Shown here: positions 1 to 6,868 of the stretch, one piece after another
How the letters are laid out: every line of letters starts with the position of its first letter
Position numbering within the stretch: position 1 is the stretch's first letter
Source: Merdiplasma sp905207905
Lineage (GTDB): Bacteria; Bacillota; Clostridia; Lachnospirales; Lachnospiraceae
Direction: 5' to 3'
DNA: 8,504 nt
Assembly (NCBI GenBank): GCA_902475025.1
Contig: CABRXX010000090.1
Coordinates: 1 to 8,504 of the forward strand
Made by a program: the position numbers and the translations under genes
The notes under the pieces: model-generated
The model's input: only the letters and a program-made list of their open reading frames with translations
Database searches by the model: none
Told to the model about the DNA's origin: nothing

Positions 1-37
1 CATTGATTCTGGTATTCTTTATGCTGTTTTTTCTCAT
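1..37 (-). CDS. rbfA: Ribosome-binding factor A, N-terminal fragment (runs off window)
   Basis: Only the first 12 codons are present, reading MRKNSIKNTRIN from an ATG at 35-37 on the minus strand. This matches the typical start of clostridial RbfA. An AAGGAG Shine-Dalgarno at 45-50 sits 7 nt upstream of the ATG, which supports the start. RbfA is a small KH-fold protein that binds the 30S subunit during late 16S rRNA maturation. The gene follows infB by 34 nt, the standard order of the nusA-infB operon, which strengthens a call resting on few residues. Nothing can be said about the rest of the gene. Confidence 0.85.
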   Translation of the reverse strand, partial: MRKNSIKNTRIN

Positions 38-44
38 GCTATCA

Positions 45-50
45 CTCCTT
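45..50 (-). promoter_or_regulatory. Shine-Dalgarno of rbfA
   Basis: AAGGAG on the minus strand, 7 nt before the rbfA ATG, in the short infB-rbfA gap. It confirms the start of the truncated gene. Confidence 0.75.
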
Positions 51-71
51 CATGGTTTTGTGCTGCCATTA

Positions 72-2978
72 TTATCTGGGCACTTCCACCATAATATACG
101 CTTCGATCTGATCTTCTTCCTTCACATCATTGAATTTTTCAAAGACAAGACCGCACTCATAACCAGCTTTTACTTCCTTTACATCATCCTTAAACCGCTT
201 CAGGGAAGCCAGGGCGCCCTCAAAGATCTTCTCACCCTCTCTGGTGATGCGCACCGAACAGCCTCTCTGGAACACACCATCCAATACATAGGAACCTGCA
301 ATCGTTCCCACACCGGAGGCCTTGAAGGTCTGACGCACCTCTGCGTGGCCGATTACCTTCTCCTCAAAGATGGGATCCAGCATCCCCTTCATGGCTGCCT
401 CTACATCGGCAATGGCATCGTAGATGACCCGATAGAGACGCACATCTACGCCCTCTCTGTCAGCCGTGGCCTTTGCCATGGCATCAGGACGCACATTGAA
501 GCCGATGATGATGGCATTGGACGCAGAAGCTAAGATCACATCCGATTCGTTGATAGCGCCTACGCCTCCATGGATAATCTTTACCACAACCTCCTCATTG
601 GAAAGCTTTAAGAGACTCTGCTTTACTGCCTCCACAGAACCCTGCACATCTGCCTTCACAATCAGGTTCAGCTCCTTTAAGTTACCAGCCTGAATCTGGG
701 AGAACAGATCATCCAGAGACATCTTTGCCTTGGTATCCTCCAGAAGCCGTTCTCTTCCTTCACTGATAAAGGTTTCTGCAAAACTTCTGGCCTCTTTCTC
801 CGTCTCCGGTGACAGGAAGATTTCCCCTGCTCCCGGCACATCGGAGAAGCCTAAAATCTCCACCGGTGTAGAAGGACCAGCCTCTTTTACTTTTCTGCCC
901 TTATCGTCCATCATAGCTCGGATTCTGCCGTAACAGGGGCCTGCACAGATGGGATCCCCTACGTGGAGCACGCCCTTTTGCACCAGTACAGTAGCCACAG
1001 AACCTCTGCCTTTATCCAGCTGAGCCTCAATTACCAGACCTCTTGCCCGTCTCTTGGGATTTGCTTTCAGCTCCAGCACCTCTGCAGTAAGCAGTACCAT
1101 CTCCAGAAGAGTATCGATTCCTTCATGAGTATGGGCAGACACAGGAACAAAGATGGTGCTTCCACCCCAATCTTCCGGAATCAGCTCATACTCTGTCAGC
1201 TCCTGTTTCACCCGTTCCACGTTTGCACTGGGCTTATCGATCTTGTTGATGGCTACAATGATCTCAATACCCGCAGCCTTTGCATGGTTAATGGCCTCCA
1301 CAGTCTGAGGCATCACGCCGTCGTCTGCTGCTACCACTAAAATAGCAATATCTGTGGAATTGGCTCCCCGCATACGCATGGCGGTGAATGCCTCATGTCC
1401 CGGAGTATCCAGGAAAGTAATCTTCTCCCCATTGCAGGTCACCACAGACGCACCGATGTGCTGAGTGATACCGCCTGCCTCTCGATCGATGACATGGGTA
1501 TTCCGGATGGCATCCAGCAGAGAAGTCTTACCGTGGTCAACATGGCCCATCACACACACAACGGGCGGGCGGGACACTAAAGTTTCCGGTGCATCTTCTT
1601 CCTCTTTCAGAAGCTCCTCCAGCACATCCACCTTTTCTTCCTTTTCACAGATGCAGTTAAATTCCAGAGCGATCTCCTCCGCAGTATCAAAATCGATCTC
1701 CTGATTTACAGTCACCATAGTTCCCTGAAGGAACAGTTTCTTTACAATAGCTGCCGGCTGGACCTTCATCTTGTCTGCCAGCTCCTTGATGGTGAGAGAT
1801 TCCGGAATGATAATATTCTTAATCGTCTCTTCCTTTTCTGCCGGTTTCTGCTGCGGCTTTGCAGGCTTGGACTGGGTTTTGTTTCTTCCGTTGTTTTTCT
1901 GATTCTGGTAGCTGCCCCGCTGCTCCATTCTGTCTAACTTATCGCCCTTACCCTGCTTTTCATTTCTTCTGTCATTTCTGGTTCCCCGCTCATTGCGCAC
2001 TCTTCCCTCTTTCTCAAGAGGCTTGGTTTCCATGGGAGCCTTGGGAATACTGGGCATTCTTCCGCCGCCGGAGGAACGATCATTTCGCTGACCCTGGAAT
2101 CTTCCGCCCTCCCGGTTTCCTTCATATCTTCCGCCGGAAGAACGATTGTCGCGGCCCTCTGACTGTCTGTTTCCAGAGAAGCCCTGACCCCTGGACTGAC
2201 CGTTGCGGTCATTATGCTGATTCCGGTTATTCTGGAAGCGATCCCCCTGAGTTCTTCCTCCGCGGCTGTCATTTTGACCTCCTCTTCCCTGAGAACGGTT
2301 CTCACTATTTTGAGGTCTTGCATTGCCTGCTGTCGGAGTACTCTGTCTGGGCGTATTCTCCTGGGCTTTTACTGTCTGAACTTTTCCAGTCTCCCCAGCG
2401 TTTCTGGATACAGAGGCTCCCGCCTCAGAGACAGCCTTTGCTGTGCCTGTTCCCGTATGCTCTGCCGCTGTCTGGGGCTTTGAGCCAGATACCGGAGAAG
2501 CTGCTGTCTTCACTTCCTGGGCAGCCATTGAGGCAGTCTTTCCTTCCGAAGATGCAGAAGCGCTCCTACCGGCTGCTGGCATTCCCTGAGGCTTTGATCC
2601 TGCAGTGCCAGATACCGGATTGCTCTGGGGTTTCGATCCTGTCGGTCTGGTCCCATTTCCTGCCGGACGCTGACGTCCCGGACGCTGTCCCGGGCGAACC
2701 ATACCAGTTTTACTGTTCTGAGGACGAAATACCTGGATAATATTTTTCTTTTTCGGTTTTACTTCTTCTCCAGTTCCTTCTGTTTTCTTTTCATTTATAT
2801 TTTCCGGTTCTTTTGTCATAGTCTTTTTCACAAATTTCCTTTTTATTTTCTCATAGTTTTCGTCTTCCACGTTGCTCATATGGCTGGTCACATGAACCCC
2901 TATTTCCGACAAAGTTTCCATAATTTCCTTGTTTTCCCTGCCCAGCTCTTTTGCTATTTCATGTACTCTTTTTCCCAT
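72..2978 (-). CDS. infB: Translation initiation factor IF-2
   Basis: GTPase that places initiator fMet-tRNA on the 30S subunit and promotes 50S joining. Visible in the 968-aa protein: an N-terminal IF2_N helical module (about 1-50); a long disordered linker (about 85-385) with three GSKPQ copies and an RG/RN-rich part (about 226-345); a second IF2_N module (about 393-445); and the G domain with G1 GHVDHGKT (478-485), G2 region GGITQH (502-507), G3 DTPGH (524-528), G4 NKID (578-581) and G5 SAHT (614-617). After this come the barrel domain II (from about 645), domain III (about 760-840) and the tRNA-binding C2 domain (about 875-967). The ATG has a GGAGG site at 2987-2991, 8 nt upstream and inside the end of ylxQ. 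It starts 2 nt after the ylxQ stop. Longer than classic IF2 owing to the linker. Confidence 0.98.
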   Translation of the reverse strand: MGKRVHEIAKELGRENKEIMETLSEIGVHVTSHMSNVEDENYEKIKRKFVKKTMTKEPENINEKKTEGTGEEVKPKKKNIIQVFRPQNSKTGMVRPGQRPGRQRPAGNGTRPTGSKPQSNPVSGTAGSKPQGMPAAGRSASASSEGKTASMAAQEVKTAASPVSGSKPQTAAEHTGTGTAKAVSEAGASVSRNAGETGKVQTVKAQENTPRQSTPTAGNARPQNSENRSQGRGGQNDSRGGRTQGDRFQNNRNQHNDRNGQSRGQGFSGNRQSEGRDNRSSGGRYEGNREGGRFQGQRNDRSSGGGRMPSIPKAPMETKPLEKEGRVRNERGTRNDRRNEKQGKGDKLDRMEQRGSYQNQKNNGRNKTQSKPAKPQQKPAEKEETIKNIIIPESLTIKELADKMKVQPAAIVKKLFLQGTMVTVNQEIDFDTAEEIALEFNCICEKEEKVDVLEELLKEEEDAPETLVSRPPVVCVMGHVDHGKTSLLDAIRNTHVIDREAGGITQHIGASVVTCNGEKITFLDTPGHEAFTAMRMRGANSTDIAILVVAADDGVMPQTVEAINHAKAAGIEIIVAINKIDKPSANVERVKQELTEYELIPEDWGGSTIFVPVSAHTHEGIDTLLEMVLLTAEVLELKANPKRRARGLVIEAQLDKGRGSVATVLVQKGVLHVGDPICAGPCYGRIRAMMDDKGRKVKEAGPSTPVEILGFSDVPGAGEIFLSPETEKEARSFAETFISEGRERLLEDTKAKMSLDDLFSQIQAGNLKELNLIVKADVQGSVEAVKQSLLKLSNEEVVVKIIHGGVGAINESDVILASASNAIIIGFNVRPDAMAKATADREGVDVRLYRVIYDAIADVEAAMKGMLDPIFEEKVIGHAEVRQTFKASGVGTIAGSYVLDGVFQRGCSVRITREGEKIFEGALASLKRFKDDVKEVKAGYECGLVFEKFNDVKEEDQIEAYIMVEVPR

Positions 2979-2980
2979 AC

Positions 2981-3304
2981 CTAAGACCTCCGCTCATCCA
3001 AATTTTCAAGCTGTTTTCCAAGCGCTTTGGCAAAACCTGCGTCGTTTACAGCCAATGATGCCCGAAATTCCTGCCCGATGCATGCACCCAGTTCCTCCTT
3101 GCTTCCATAGAAAAAAATGGGAACCTGATAATAGTCACACATATTTTGGAACTTCTTCCTTGTATTTTCAGACGCTTCCCGGGAAACCAGAACCAGGTAT
3201 GCCTTTCCTGATTTTACGGCGGACTCAGTGGAAAACTCGCCGCTGACAACTCTGCCGGCTTTCTTTGCCAGGCCAAGCAGCGACAATATTTTATTTCCCT
3301 TCAA
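2981..3304 (-). CDS. ylxQ: L7Ae/L30e/S12e-family RNA-binding protein (YlxQ-type)
   Basis: A 107-aa protein of the bacterial L7Ae-like group, whose members bind kink-turn RNA or associate with the ribosome. The N-terminal GLAKKAGRVVSGE (about 11-23) is the typical glycine/lysine-rich motif of this family, followed by an alternating alpha/beta pattern including AYLVLVSREAS (35-45). The start is a TTG at 3302-3304: the preceding in-frame triplet is TGA, so no upstream start exists, and the next Met is residue 55. A GGAG site lies 10 nt upstream. The gene overlaps the 3' end of rnpM by 14 nt, which suggests translational coupling. It lies between rnpM and infB, its standard place in Firmicutes. 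The precise RNA target is not visible from sequence. Confidence 0.93.
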   Translation of the reverse strand: MKGNKILSLLGLAKKAGRVVSGEFSTESAVKSGKAYLVLVSREASENTRKKFQNMCDYYQVPIFFYGSKEELGACIGQEFRASLAVNDAGFAKALGKQLENLDERRS

Positions 3305-3569
3305 TCACATCAATCTCCTTTTCCAGGTTTTCATACGTTTCCCTTGGAATAGACACTTTCAGAGCCCGCTCCAGGGCTTTTGACTTCACTGCCTTCAAAA
3401 AGCACTCTTTGGAATAACACAGATAGGCGCCTCTGCCATTTTTCCGTCCTGTGGTATCAAGAACCACCTGTCCTTCCTCTGTTCGCAAAACCCGAAGCAG
3501 CTCTTTTTTGCCTTTCATTTCCTGACACCCCACACACTTGCGCATGGGGATTTTTTTTACCTGACCCAT
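3291..3569 (-). CDS. rnpM: RNase P modulator RnpM (YlxR family)
   Basis: A 92-aa member of the YlxR family (DUF448). In Bacillus subtilis the homologue binds RNase P RNA and modulates RNase P activity. The family hallmarks are present: KIPMRKCVGC (6-15), the ELLRVLR strand (23-29), and TTGRKNGRGAYLC (39-51), a basic loop typical of RNA binding. Four cysteines (C12, C15, C51, C56) are paired in a way that could hold a metal, which is inference only. The ATG at 3567-3569 is chosen because it precedes the conserved KIPMRKC block at normal distance. AGGAG ends 11 nt upstream, overlapping the nusA stop. The gene starts 9 nt after nusA and overlaps ylxQ by 14 nt. Confidence 0.95.
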   Translation of the reverse strand: MGQVKKIPMRKCVGCQEMKGKKELLRVLRTEEGQVVLDTTGRKNGRGAYLCYSKECFLKAVKSKALERALKVSIPRETYENLEKEIDVIEGK

Positions 3570-3578
3570 AAGCTGTCC

Positions 3579-4847
3579 TTACTCCTGTTCGTCCAGGAAT
3601 GCATCGTCTGCCAGATCCTCATAATCATCCCGATGCTCCTCATACAGCTCATTCTCTACGTCATACCTGTTTTCAGCAGTCTCATAGTCTGCACCGTTTT
3701 GAGGGTATTTCTCCTGATCAGAGGTGCTTTCCTGCTCCTCATAGTCATCTCCGTAGTATTCTTCGTCCTCATAGTAATCTTCTTCATATTCCAGAAGATC
3801 TCCAGACTCTCTTGCCTGGGTTTCGCTTTTGATATCAATCTTAAATCCCGTAAGGCGGGCAGCCAGTCTGGCGTTCTGCCCTTCTTTTCCGATGGCCAGG
3901 GACAACTGATAATCCGGAACCACTACCTTGGCTGTCTTCTCATCGTCATCTGCCATCACATAGATCACCTTGGCAGGGCTTAGAGCATTTTCAATAAGCA
4001 AAGCCGGATTTTCATCCCAGTTGATGATATCAATCTTCTCCCCTCCCAGCTCTGCCACTACAGAATTCACTCTGGCGCCGTTCATTCCAACGCAGGCACC
4101 TACCGGATCCACATCCGGATTGTTGGAGTACACTGCCATCTTGCTTCGGCTTCCTGCTTCTCTGGCAATGCTTTTAATCTCTACCGTGCCGTCCCGCACC
4201 TCTGTCACCTCATTCTCAAAGAGACGCTTTACCAGCTCCGGGTGCGTTCTGGAAACCAAAATTCTGGGACCTTTGGGAGTATCTTTTACCTCCATCACAT
4301 AAACCTTGATCCTCTGGGTGGGATAGAAAGCCTCACCACGGATCATCTCATTTTCATTGAGCATAGCATCCACTTTGCCCAGGTTCACGCTTACATTCTT
4401 GCCCACATAACGCTGAACGATTCCTGTAACCACATCCTTCTCTTTTTCATAATACTGATTGTACAGGGATTTTCGCTCTTCCTCGCGGATTTTCTGCAAA
4501 ATCACGTTCTTGGCGTTCTGGGTTGCGATTCTTCCAAATTCCTTTGATTTAATGTCCACCCGGACAATATCTCCCAGCTCATACTTTTCATCTTTCATCT
4601 TGGCATTGGAAAGGCTGATCTGACTCAGCTCGTCTTCCACCTGTTCCACTACAGTCTTTTCCGCATAAATCTCAAAATCGCAGGTCTGCGGATCAATGTT
4701 TACCACCACATTGGTGACCTCATTTTTACCATAATGGTTCTTGCAGGCCTGGAAAAGGGACTGACGTATTGCCTCCATCAATGTTTCTTTGCTGATATTC
4801 TTCTCCTTCTCCAGAATATTTAATGCCTCGAACAGTTCATTATTCAT
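3579..4847 (-). CDS. nusA: Transcription termination/antitermination factor NusA
   Basis: NusA binds RNA polymerase and nascent RNA, and stimulates pausing and intrinsic termination. Domains in the 422-aa protein: N-terminal RNAP-binding domain (about 1-125), S1 domain (about 135-200), KH1 with PVGACVGMNGARV (248-260), and KH2 with LAIGKEGQNARLAA (317-330). As in other Gram-positives, the C-terminal acidic repeats of the E. coli protein are absent. Instead there is a 72-residue tail (351-422) with 32 Asp/Glu and 11 Tyr, so the protein is longer than the 371 residues of B. subtilis NusA. The ATG at 4845-4847 has a GGAGG site at 4858-4862, 10 nt away. The gene begins 15 nt after rimP and is followed by rnpM in the usual order. 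Confidence 0.98.
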   Translation of the reverse strand: MNNELFEALNILEKEKNISKETLMEAIRQSLFQACKNHYGKNEVTNVVVNIDPQTCDFEIYAEKTVVEQVEDELSQISLSNAKMKDEKYELGDIVRVDIKSKEFGRIATQNAKNVILQKIREEERKSLYNQYYEKEKDVVTGIVQRYVGKNVSVNLGKVDAMLNENEMIRGEAFYPTQRIKVYVMEVKDTPKGPRILVSRTHPELVKRLFENEVTEVRDGTVEIKSIAREAGSRSKMAVYSNNPDVDPVGACVGMNGARVNSVVAELGGEKIDIINWDENPALLIENALSPAKVIYVMADDDEKTAKVVVPDYQLSLAIGKEGQNARLAARLTGFKIDIKSETQARESGDLLEYEEDYYEDEEYYGDDYEEQESTSDQEKYPQNGADYETAENRYDVENELYEEHRDDYEDLADDAFLDEQE

Positions 4848-4857
4848 TTTTTAAATT

Positions 4858-4862
4858 CCTCC
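4858..4862 (-). promoter_or_regulatory. Shine-Dalgarno of nusA
   Basis: GGAGG on the minus strand, 10 nt before the nusA ATG. It lies in the 15-nt gap just after the rimP stop codon. Confidence 0.7.
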
Positions 4863-5330
4863 TTAAAAATCAAGCGCAAGACGCACAAGAGCGATATTGT
4901 CTCTCGCAAAATTCATGATTTCGTTATCTTCCAGTTCGACAGTGAGGGTGTTCTTGTCATAATCCTTTAAAATCCCCACAAATTCTTTTTCATGGTCAAT
5001 GGGGCGAAACAGACGGATCTCCACTTCCTCCCCAATACTTCTGGCAAAATCCTTCTCCTTTTTCAGGGGTCTTCCCAACCCCGGGGAACTGACCTCCAGG
5101 ATGTAAGCTTCCTCAATAAAATCATTTTCATCCAACAGATCACTGAGACGGCGGCTCACTGCCTCACAGTCATCCACGGTAATGCCGCCCGGCTTGTCAA
5201 TATAAGCCCTTAAGTACCAGCTGCTGCCTTCCTTTACATATTCTACATCCACCAGTTCAAACTGATACTCCTCCACAATGGGAAGCAGGAGCGCTTCTGT
5301 TTTTTCCTCATAAATTTCACGTTTGCTCAA
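4863..5330 (-). CDS. rimP: Ribosome maturation factor RimP
   Basis: RimP assists 30S subunit assembly. The 155-aa protein has the N-terminal alpha/beta domain (about 1-80, with FELVDVEYVKEG and RAYIDKPGG) and the family signature EVSSPGLGRPL (79-89), followed by the SH3-like C-terminal domain (about 92-155). The start is ambiguous. An ATG exists at 5334-5336, but the only Shine-Dalgarno, AGGAGG at 5338-5343, leaves just 1 nt to it. The same site is 7 nt from the TTG at 5328-5330, which would begin the protein as MSKREIYEEK. I therefore prefer the TTG; choosing the ATG adds two residues (Met-Arg). A still longer frame reaching 5384 lacks a site and family similarity. First gene of the nusA-infB operon. 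Confidence 0.93.
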   Translation of the reverse strand: MSKREIYEEKTEALLLPIVEEYQFELVDVEYVKEGSSWYLRAYIDKPGGITVDDCEAVSRRLSDLLDENDFIEEAYILEVSSPGLGRPLKKEKDFARSIGEEVEIRLFRPIDHEKEFVGILKDYDKNTLTVELEDNEIMNFARDNIALVRLALDF

Positions 5331-5337
5331 TCTCATT

Positions 5338-5343
5338 CCTCCT
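5338..5343 (-). promoter_or_regulatory. Shine-Dalgarno deciding the rimP start
   Basis: AGGAGG on the minus strand. Spacing is 7 nt to TTG (5330) but 1 nt to ATG (5336), so it supports initiation at the TTG. Confidence 0.7.
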
Positions 5344-5404
5344 ATTTTGCCAGTCACTGCAGGTATCCGCATCCACGGAAACATTTTCCTGTGATACGAA
5401 AGAA

Positions 5405-5425
5405 GAACGGGTCTGCAACCCGTTC
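5405..5425 (-). terminator. Leader hairpin of the rimP-nusA operon, candidate attenuator
   Basis: A perfect 8-bp stem (GAACGGGU / ACCCGUUC on the minus-strand RNA) with a 5-nt loop UGCAG lies between the predicted promoter and rimP. It is followed directly by the pyrimidine-rich run UUCUUUC, a weak version of an intrinsic terminator tail. In Bacillus subtilis nusA is known to be autoregulated by NusA-dependent attenuation in its operon leader. A G+C-rich stem with a weak U tract in the same place is what such a terminator would look like. The hairpin is seen; the function is inferred. A merely structural leader element is the alternative. Confidence 0.55.
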
Positions 5426-5455
5426 CTCCTGTAGTAATATATTTCAGCTTTTTTC

Positions 5456-5484
5456 ATGATAACACTATATATTGTAAAATGCAA
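5456..5484 (-). promoter_or_regulatory. Promoter of the rimP-nusA-rnpM-ylxQ-infB-rbfA operon
   Basis: On the minus strand, -35 TTGCAT (5479-5484) and -10 TATCAT (5456-5461) are separated by exactly 17 nt, a sigma-A-type layout. Transcription would start near 5449 and give a leader of about 120 nt containing the hairpin at 5405-5425. It lies just after the end of the upstream secreted-protein gene, so the operon need not depend on read-through from that gene. Confidence 0.6.
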
Positions 5485-5486
5485 GG

Positions 5487-5505
5487 GGGAAAACGTAATT
5501 TTCCC
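5487..5505 (-). terminator. Inverted repeat after the secreted-protein gene, possible weak terminator
   Basis: GGGAAAA and TTTTCCC form a perfect 7-bp inverted repeat with a 5-nt loop, 17 nt past the stop codon of the gene at 5523-6830. The bases after the stem on the minus strand (CCTTGCATTTTA) are only moderately T-rich, so termination would be weak. It also sits directly upstream of the operon promoter -35 box and may instead be an operator. Confidence 0.3.
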
Positions 5506-5520
5506 GTATTTTCCCGTATT
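5499..5520. repeat. Two-copy 10-bp tandem repeat
   Basis: TTCCCGTATT occurs twice head to tail (5501-5510 and 5511-5520), with two flanking T residues (5499-5500) extending the same period. The 10-bp period is about one helical turn. The repeat lies between the stop codon at 5523 and the rimP operon promoter, and overlaps the inverted repeat at 5487-5505. Function unknown; simple local slippage is equally possible. Confidence 0.6.
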
Positions 5521-5522
5521 TA

Positions 5523-6830
5523 TCACTCTTTTTCATGACTAATTTCAATTTTGTACACCGTATTCAGAGGATAGAGATCTCCTGATTCGTCGGTGTAGAT
5601 CAGGAAGGATACGCCGTTGGCCCAGTCCTTCTCAACCCGGTACTGGCGGTAGGTACTGCCTTCTTCGATCACTACAGCATTGGGATTGCCTTCGTCCGGC
5701 TCAAGGCTAAAGCCTGCTGCCTCCAGAGCTGCCTTCAGGTCCTCTTCCGTGGTGCCAATCTCAATTCCTCCGGGAACCTTCATGCTTGTCTCCATGCCGT
5801 ACCCGCCAACGCTAAGCTCTTCCACCCAGCAGTTTTCCGGAATGGTTGCATAATCAGCGCTGTTTCTTGCCAGAACATCAAAGGTCAGGCCTCCCTTTTG
5901 GAATGCCACCCAACCGCTGGACTTGGCAGCAATACTTTCTTCCGTATTGCTACGGTCAATTTCCCAGCCATTCTCCACCAGAACACTTACCGGGCAGGGC
6001 AGCTGGTAGAGCACGCCGTCAAACTCCACATTGTAAGAAAACAAATCCTCTCCCAACTCGGCAGGCATTTCATAAGAAGCAATGTCCTCCGGAACCTCTT
6101 CGCTGGCAGAACCGGCATCAAATCCCTCCGGGGCCACGAAATTTCTCATATCAATATCCTCTAAAACACCGCTTTCTTTGTACACATACAGTTCTGCCTT
6201 GCAGTAGCTGTCCTTTTCGTAAGTGAGAGAGGTATACAGATCTCCCTCATAAACACTGGTGGGAGTGCCGTAGGCCGCCTCAATATCCTCCTGTGTGGAT
6301 ACTCCCCGCTCAATGCCTGCTGCCAGATAAATCTGTCCCGGCTGTACTTCCCAGTCAAAGTTGCTGATCTCCATTCCGCCCACTAAGCACTCAGAAACTT
6401 TCTGGCTGTTCATGCCCAGATTAATCACATAAGTCATACACTCCAGGCCGTCTTTTTTAAAGTATACCAAATCGTACTGATTGGGGCTTAATTCCATCTC
6501 TGCATCACTGTGGTCGGTATTCAATTCCCAGCCATAGGAGAGAAATTCCTCATAGCTCATAGGAAACTGATACACCGTATCCTCAATCTGGATCTGAAAA
6601 TCAAACAGATTCTCGGAAAGGCTTTCCGCTCCGGATGCTCCTTCAGTCAGTGCCTCCGTACCATCTTCCGCTGTCTCAGATTCTGCTTCTGTCTCTAAGA
6701 GCGCCTCTGTATGTACTTCAGAATCCTGTTCTGCCGCTGTCTCCGTCTCCTCCTGCGCCCATGCAAAACCGGATACTGATACGCTGATTGCAGCTGCCAG
6801 AAACAGACATTTCCACACTTGATTTTTCAT
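5523..6830 (-). CDS. Secreted protein with duplicated domain, function unknown
   Basis: I do not recognise a named family. The 435-aa protein begins with a Sec signal peptide (charged start, hydrophobic 8-22, probable cleavage after AWA at 23-25). There is no lipobox cysteine at that site, so it is likely released or wall-associated rather than a lipoprotein. An acidic Glu/Thr/Ala linker follows (26-70). Two diverged copies of one domain then occur: copy A about 71-229 (starts LSENLFDFQIQIEDTVYQFP) and copy B about 259-431 (starts LGEDLFSYNVEFDGVLYQLP). Shared landmarks are a GWE at about 30 residues, an FKKDGL/FQKGGL block, a GG-containing strand and a G-[IV]-[ST]-T-x-ED segment before an Ala-rich helix. 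The latter recalls BamE/SmpA-like small domains (inference). The ATG has AGGAGG at 6838-6843, spacing 7, and its own promoter. It precedes rimP on the same strand. Confidence 0.9.
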   Translation of the reverse strand: MKNQVWKCLFLAAAISVSVSGFAWAQEETETAAEQDSEVHTEALLETEAESETAEDGTEALTEGASGAESLSENLFDFQIQIEDTVYQFPMSYEEFLSYGWELNTDHSDAEMELSPNQYDLVYFKKDGLECMTYVINLGMNSQKVSECLVGGMEISNFDWEVQPGQIYLAAGIERGVSTQEDIEAAYGTPTSVYEGDLYTSLTYEKDSYCKAELYVYKESGVLEDIDMRNFVAPEGFDAGSASEEVPEDIASYEMPAELGEDLFSYNVEFDGVLYQLPCPVSVLVENGWEIDRSNTEESIAAKSSGWVAFQKGGLTFDVLARNSADYATIPENCWVEELSVGGYGMETSMKVPGGIEIGTTEEDLKAALEAAGFSLEPDEGNPNAVVIEEGSTYRQYRVEKDWANGVSFLIYTDESGDLYPLNTVYKIEISHEKE

Positions 6831-6837
6831 ACGAAAT

Positions 6838-6843
6838 CCTCCT
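6838..6843 (-). promoter_or_regulatory. Shine-Dalgarno of the secreted-protein gene
   Basis: AGGAGG on the minus strand, 7 nt before the ATG at 6828-6830. A strong site that fixes the start and places the signal peptide at the N-terminus. Confidence 0.75.
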
Positions 6844-6868
6844 GGTAAATTATTTTTAAGATGGGATT

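Noticed and set aside
3..533. Plus-strand open frame opposite the 3' end of infB and the rbfA start
   Set aside because: Shadow of conserved IF2 C-terminal coding sequence; no ribosome binding site or family similarity.
1859..2740. Long plus-strand open frame (293 codons) antisense to infB
   Set aside because: It mirrors the low-complexity linker of IF2, has no Shine-Dalgarno and no recognisable protein character. The opposite strand is clearly the real gene.
5331..5384. Longer N-terminus for RimP
   Set aside because: The added residues resemble no RimP start, lack a ribosome binding site, and run through the leader next to the hairpin.
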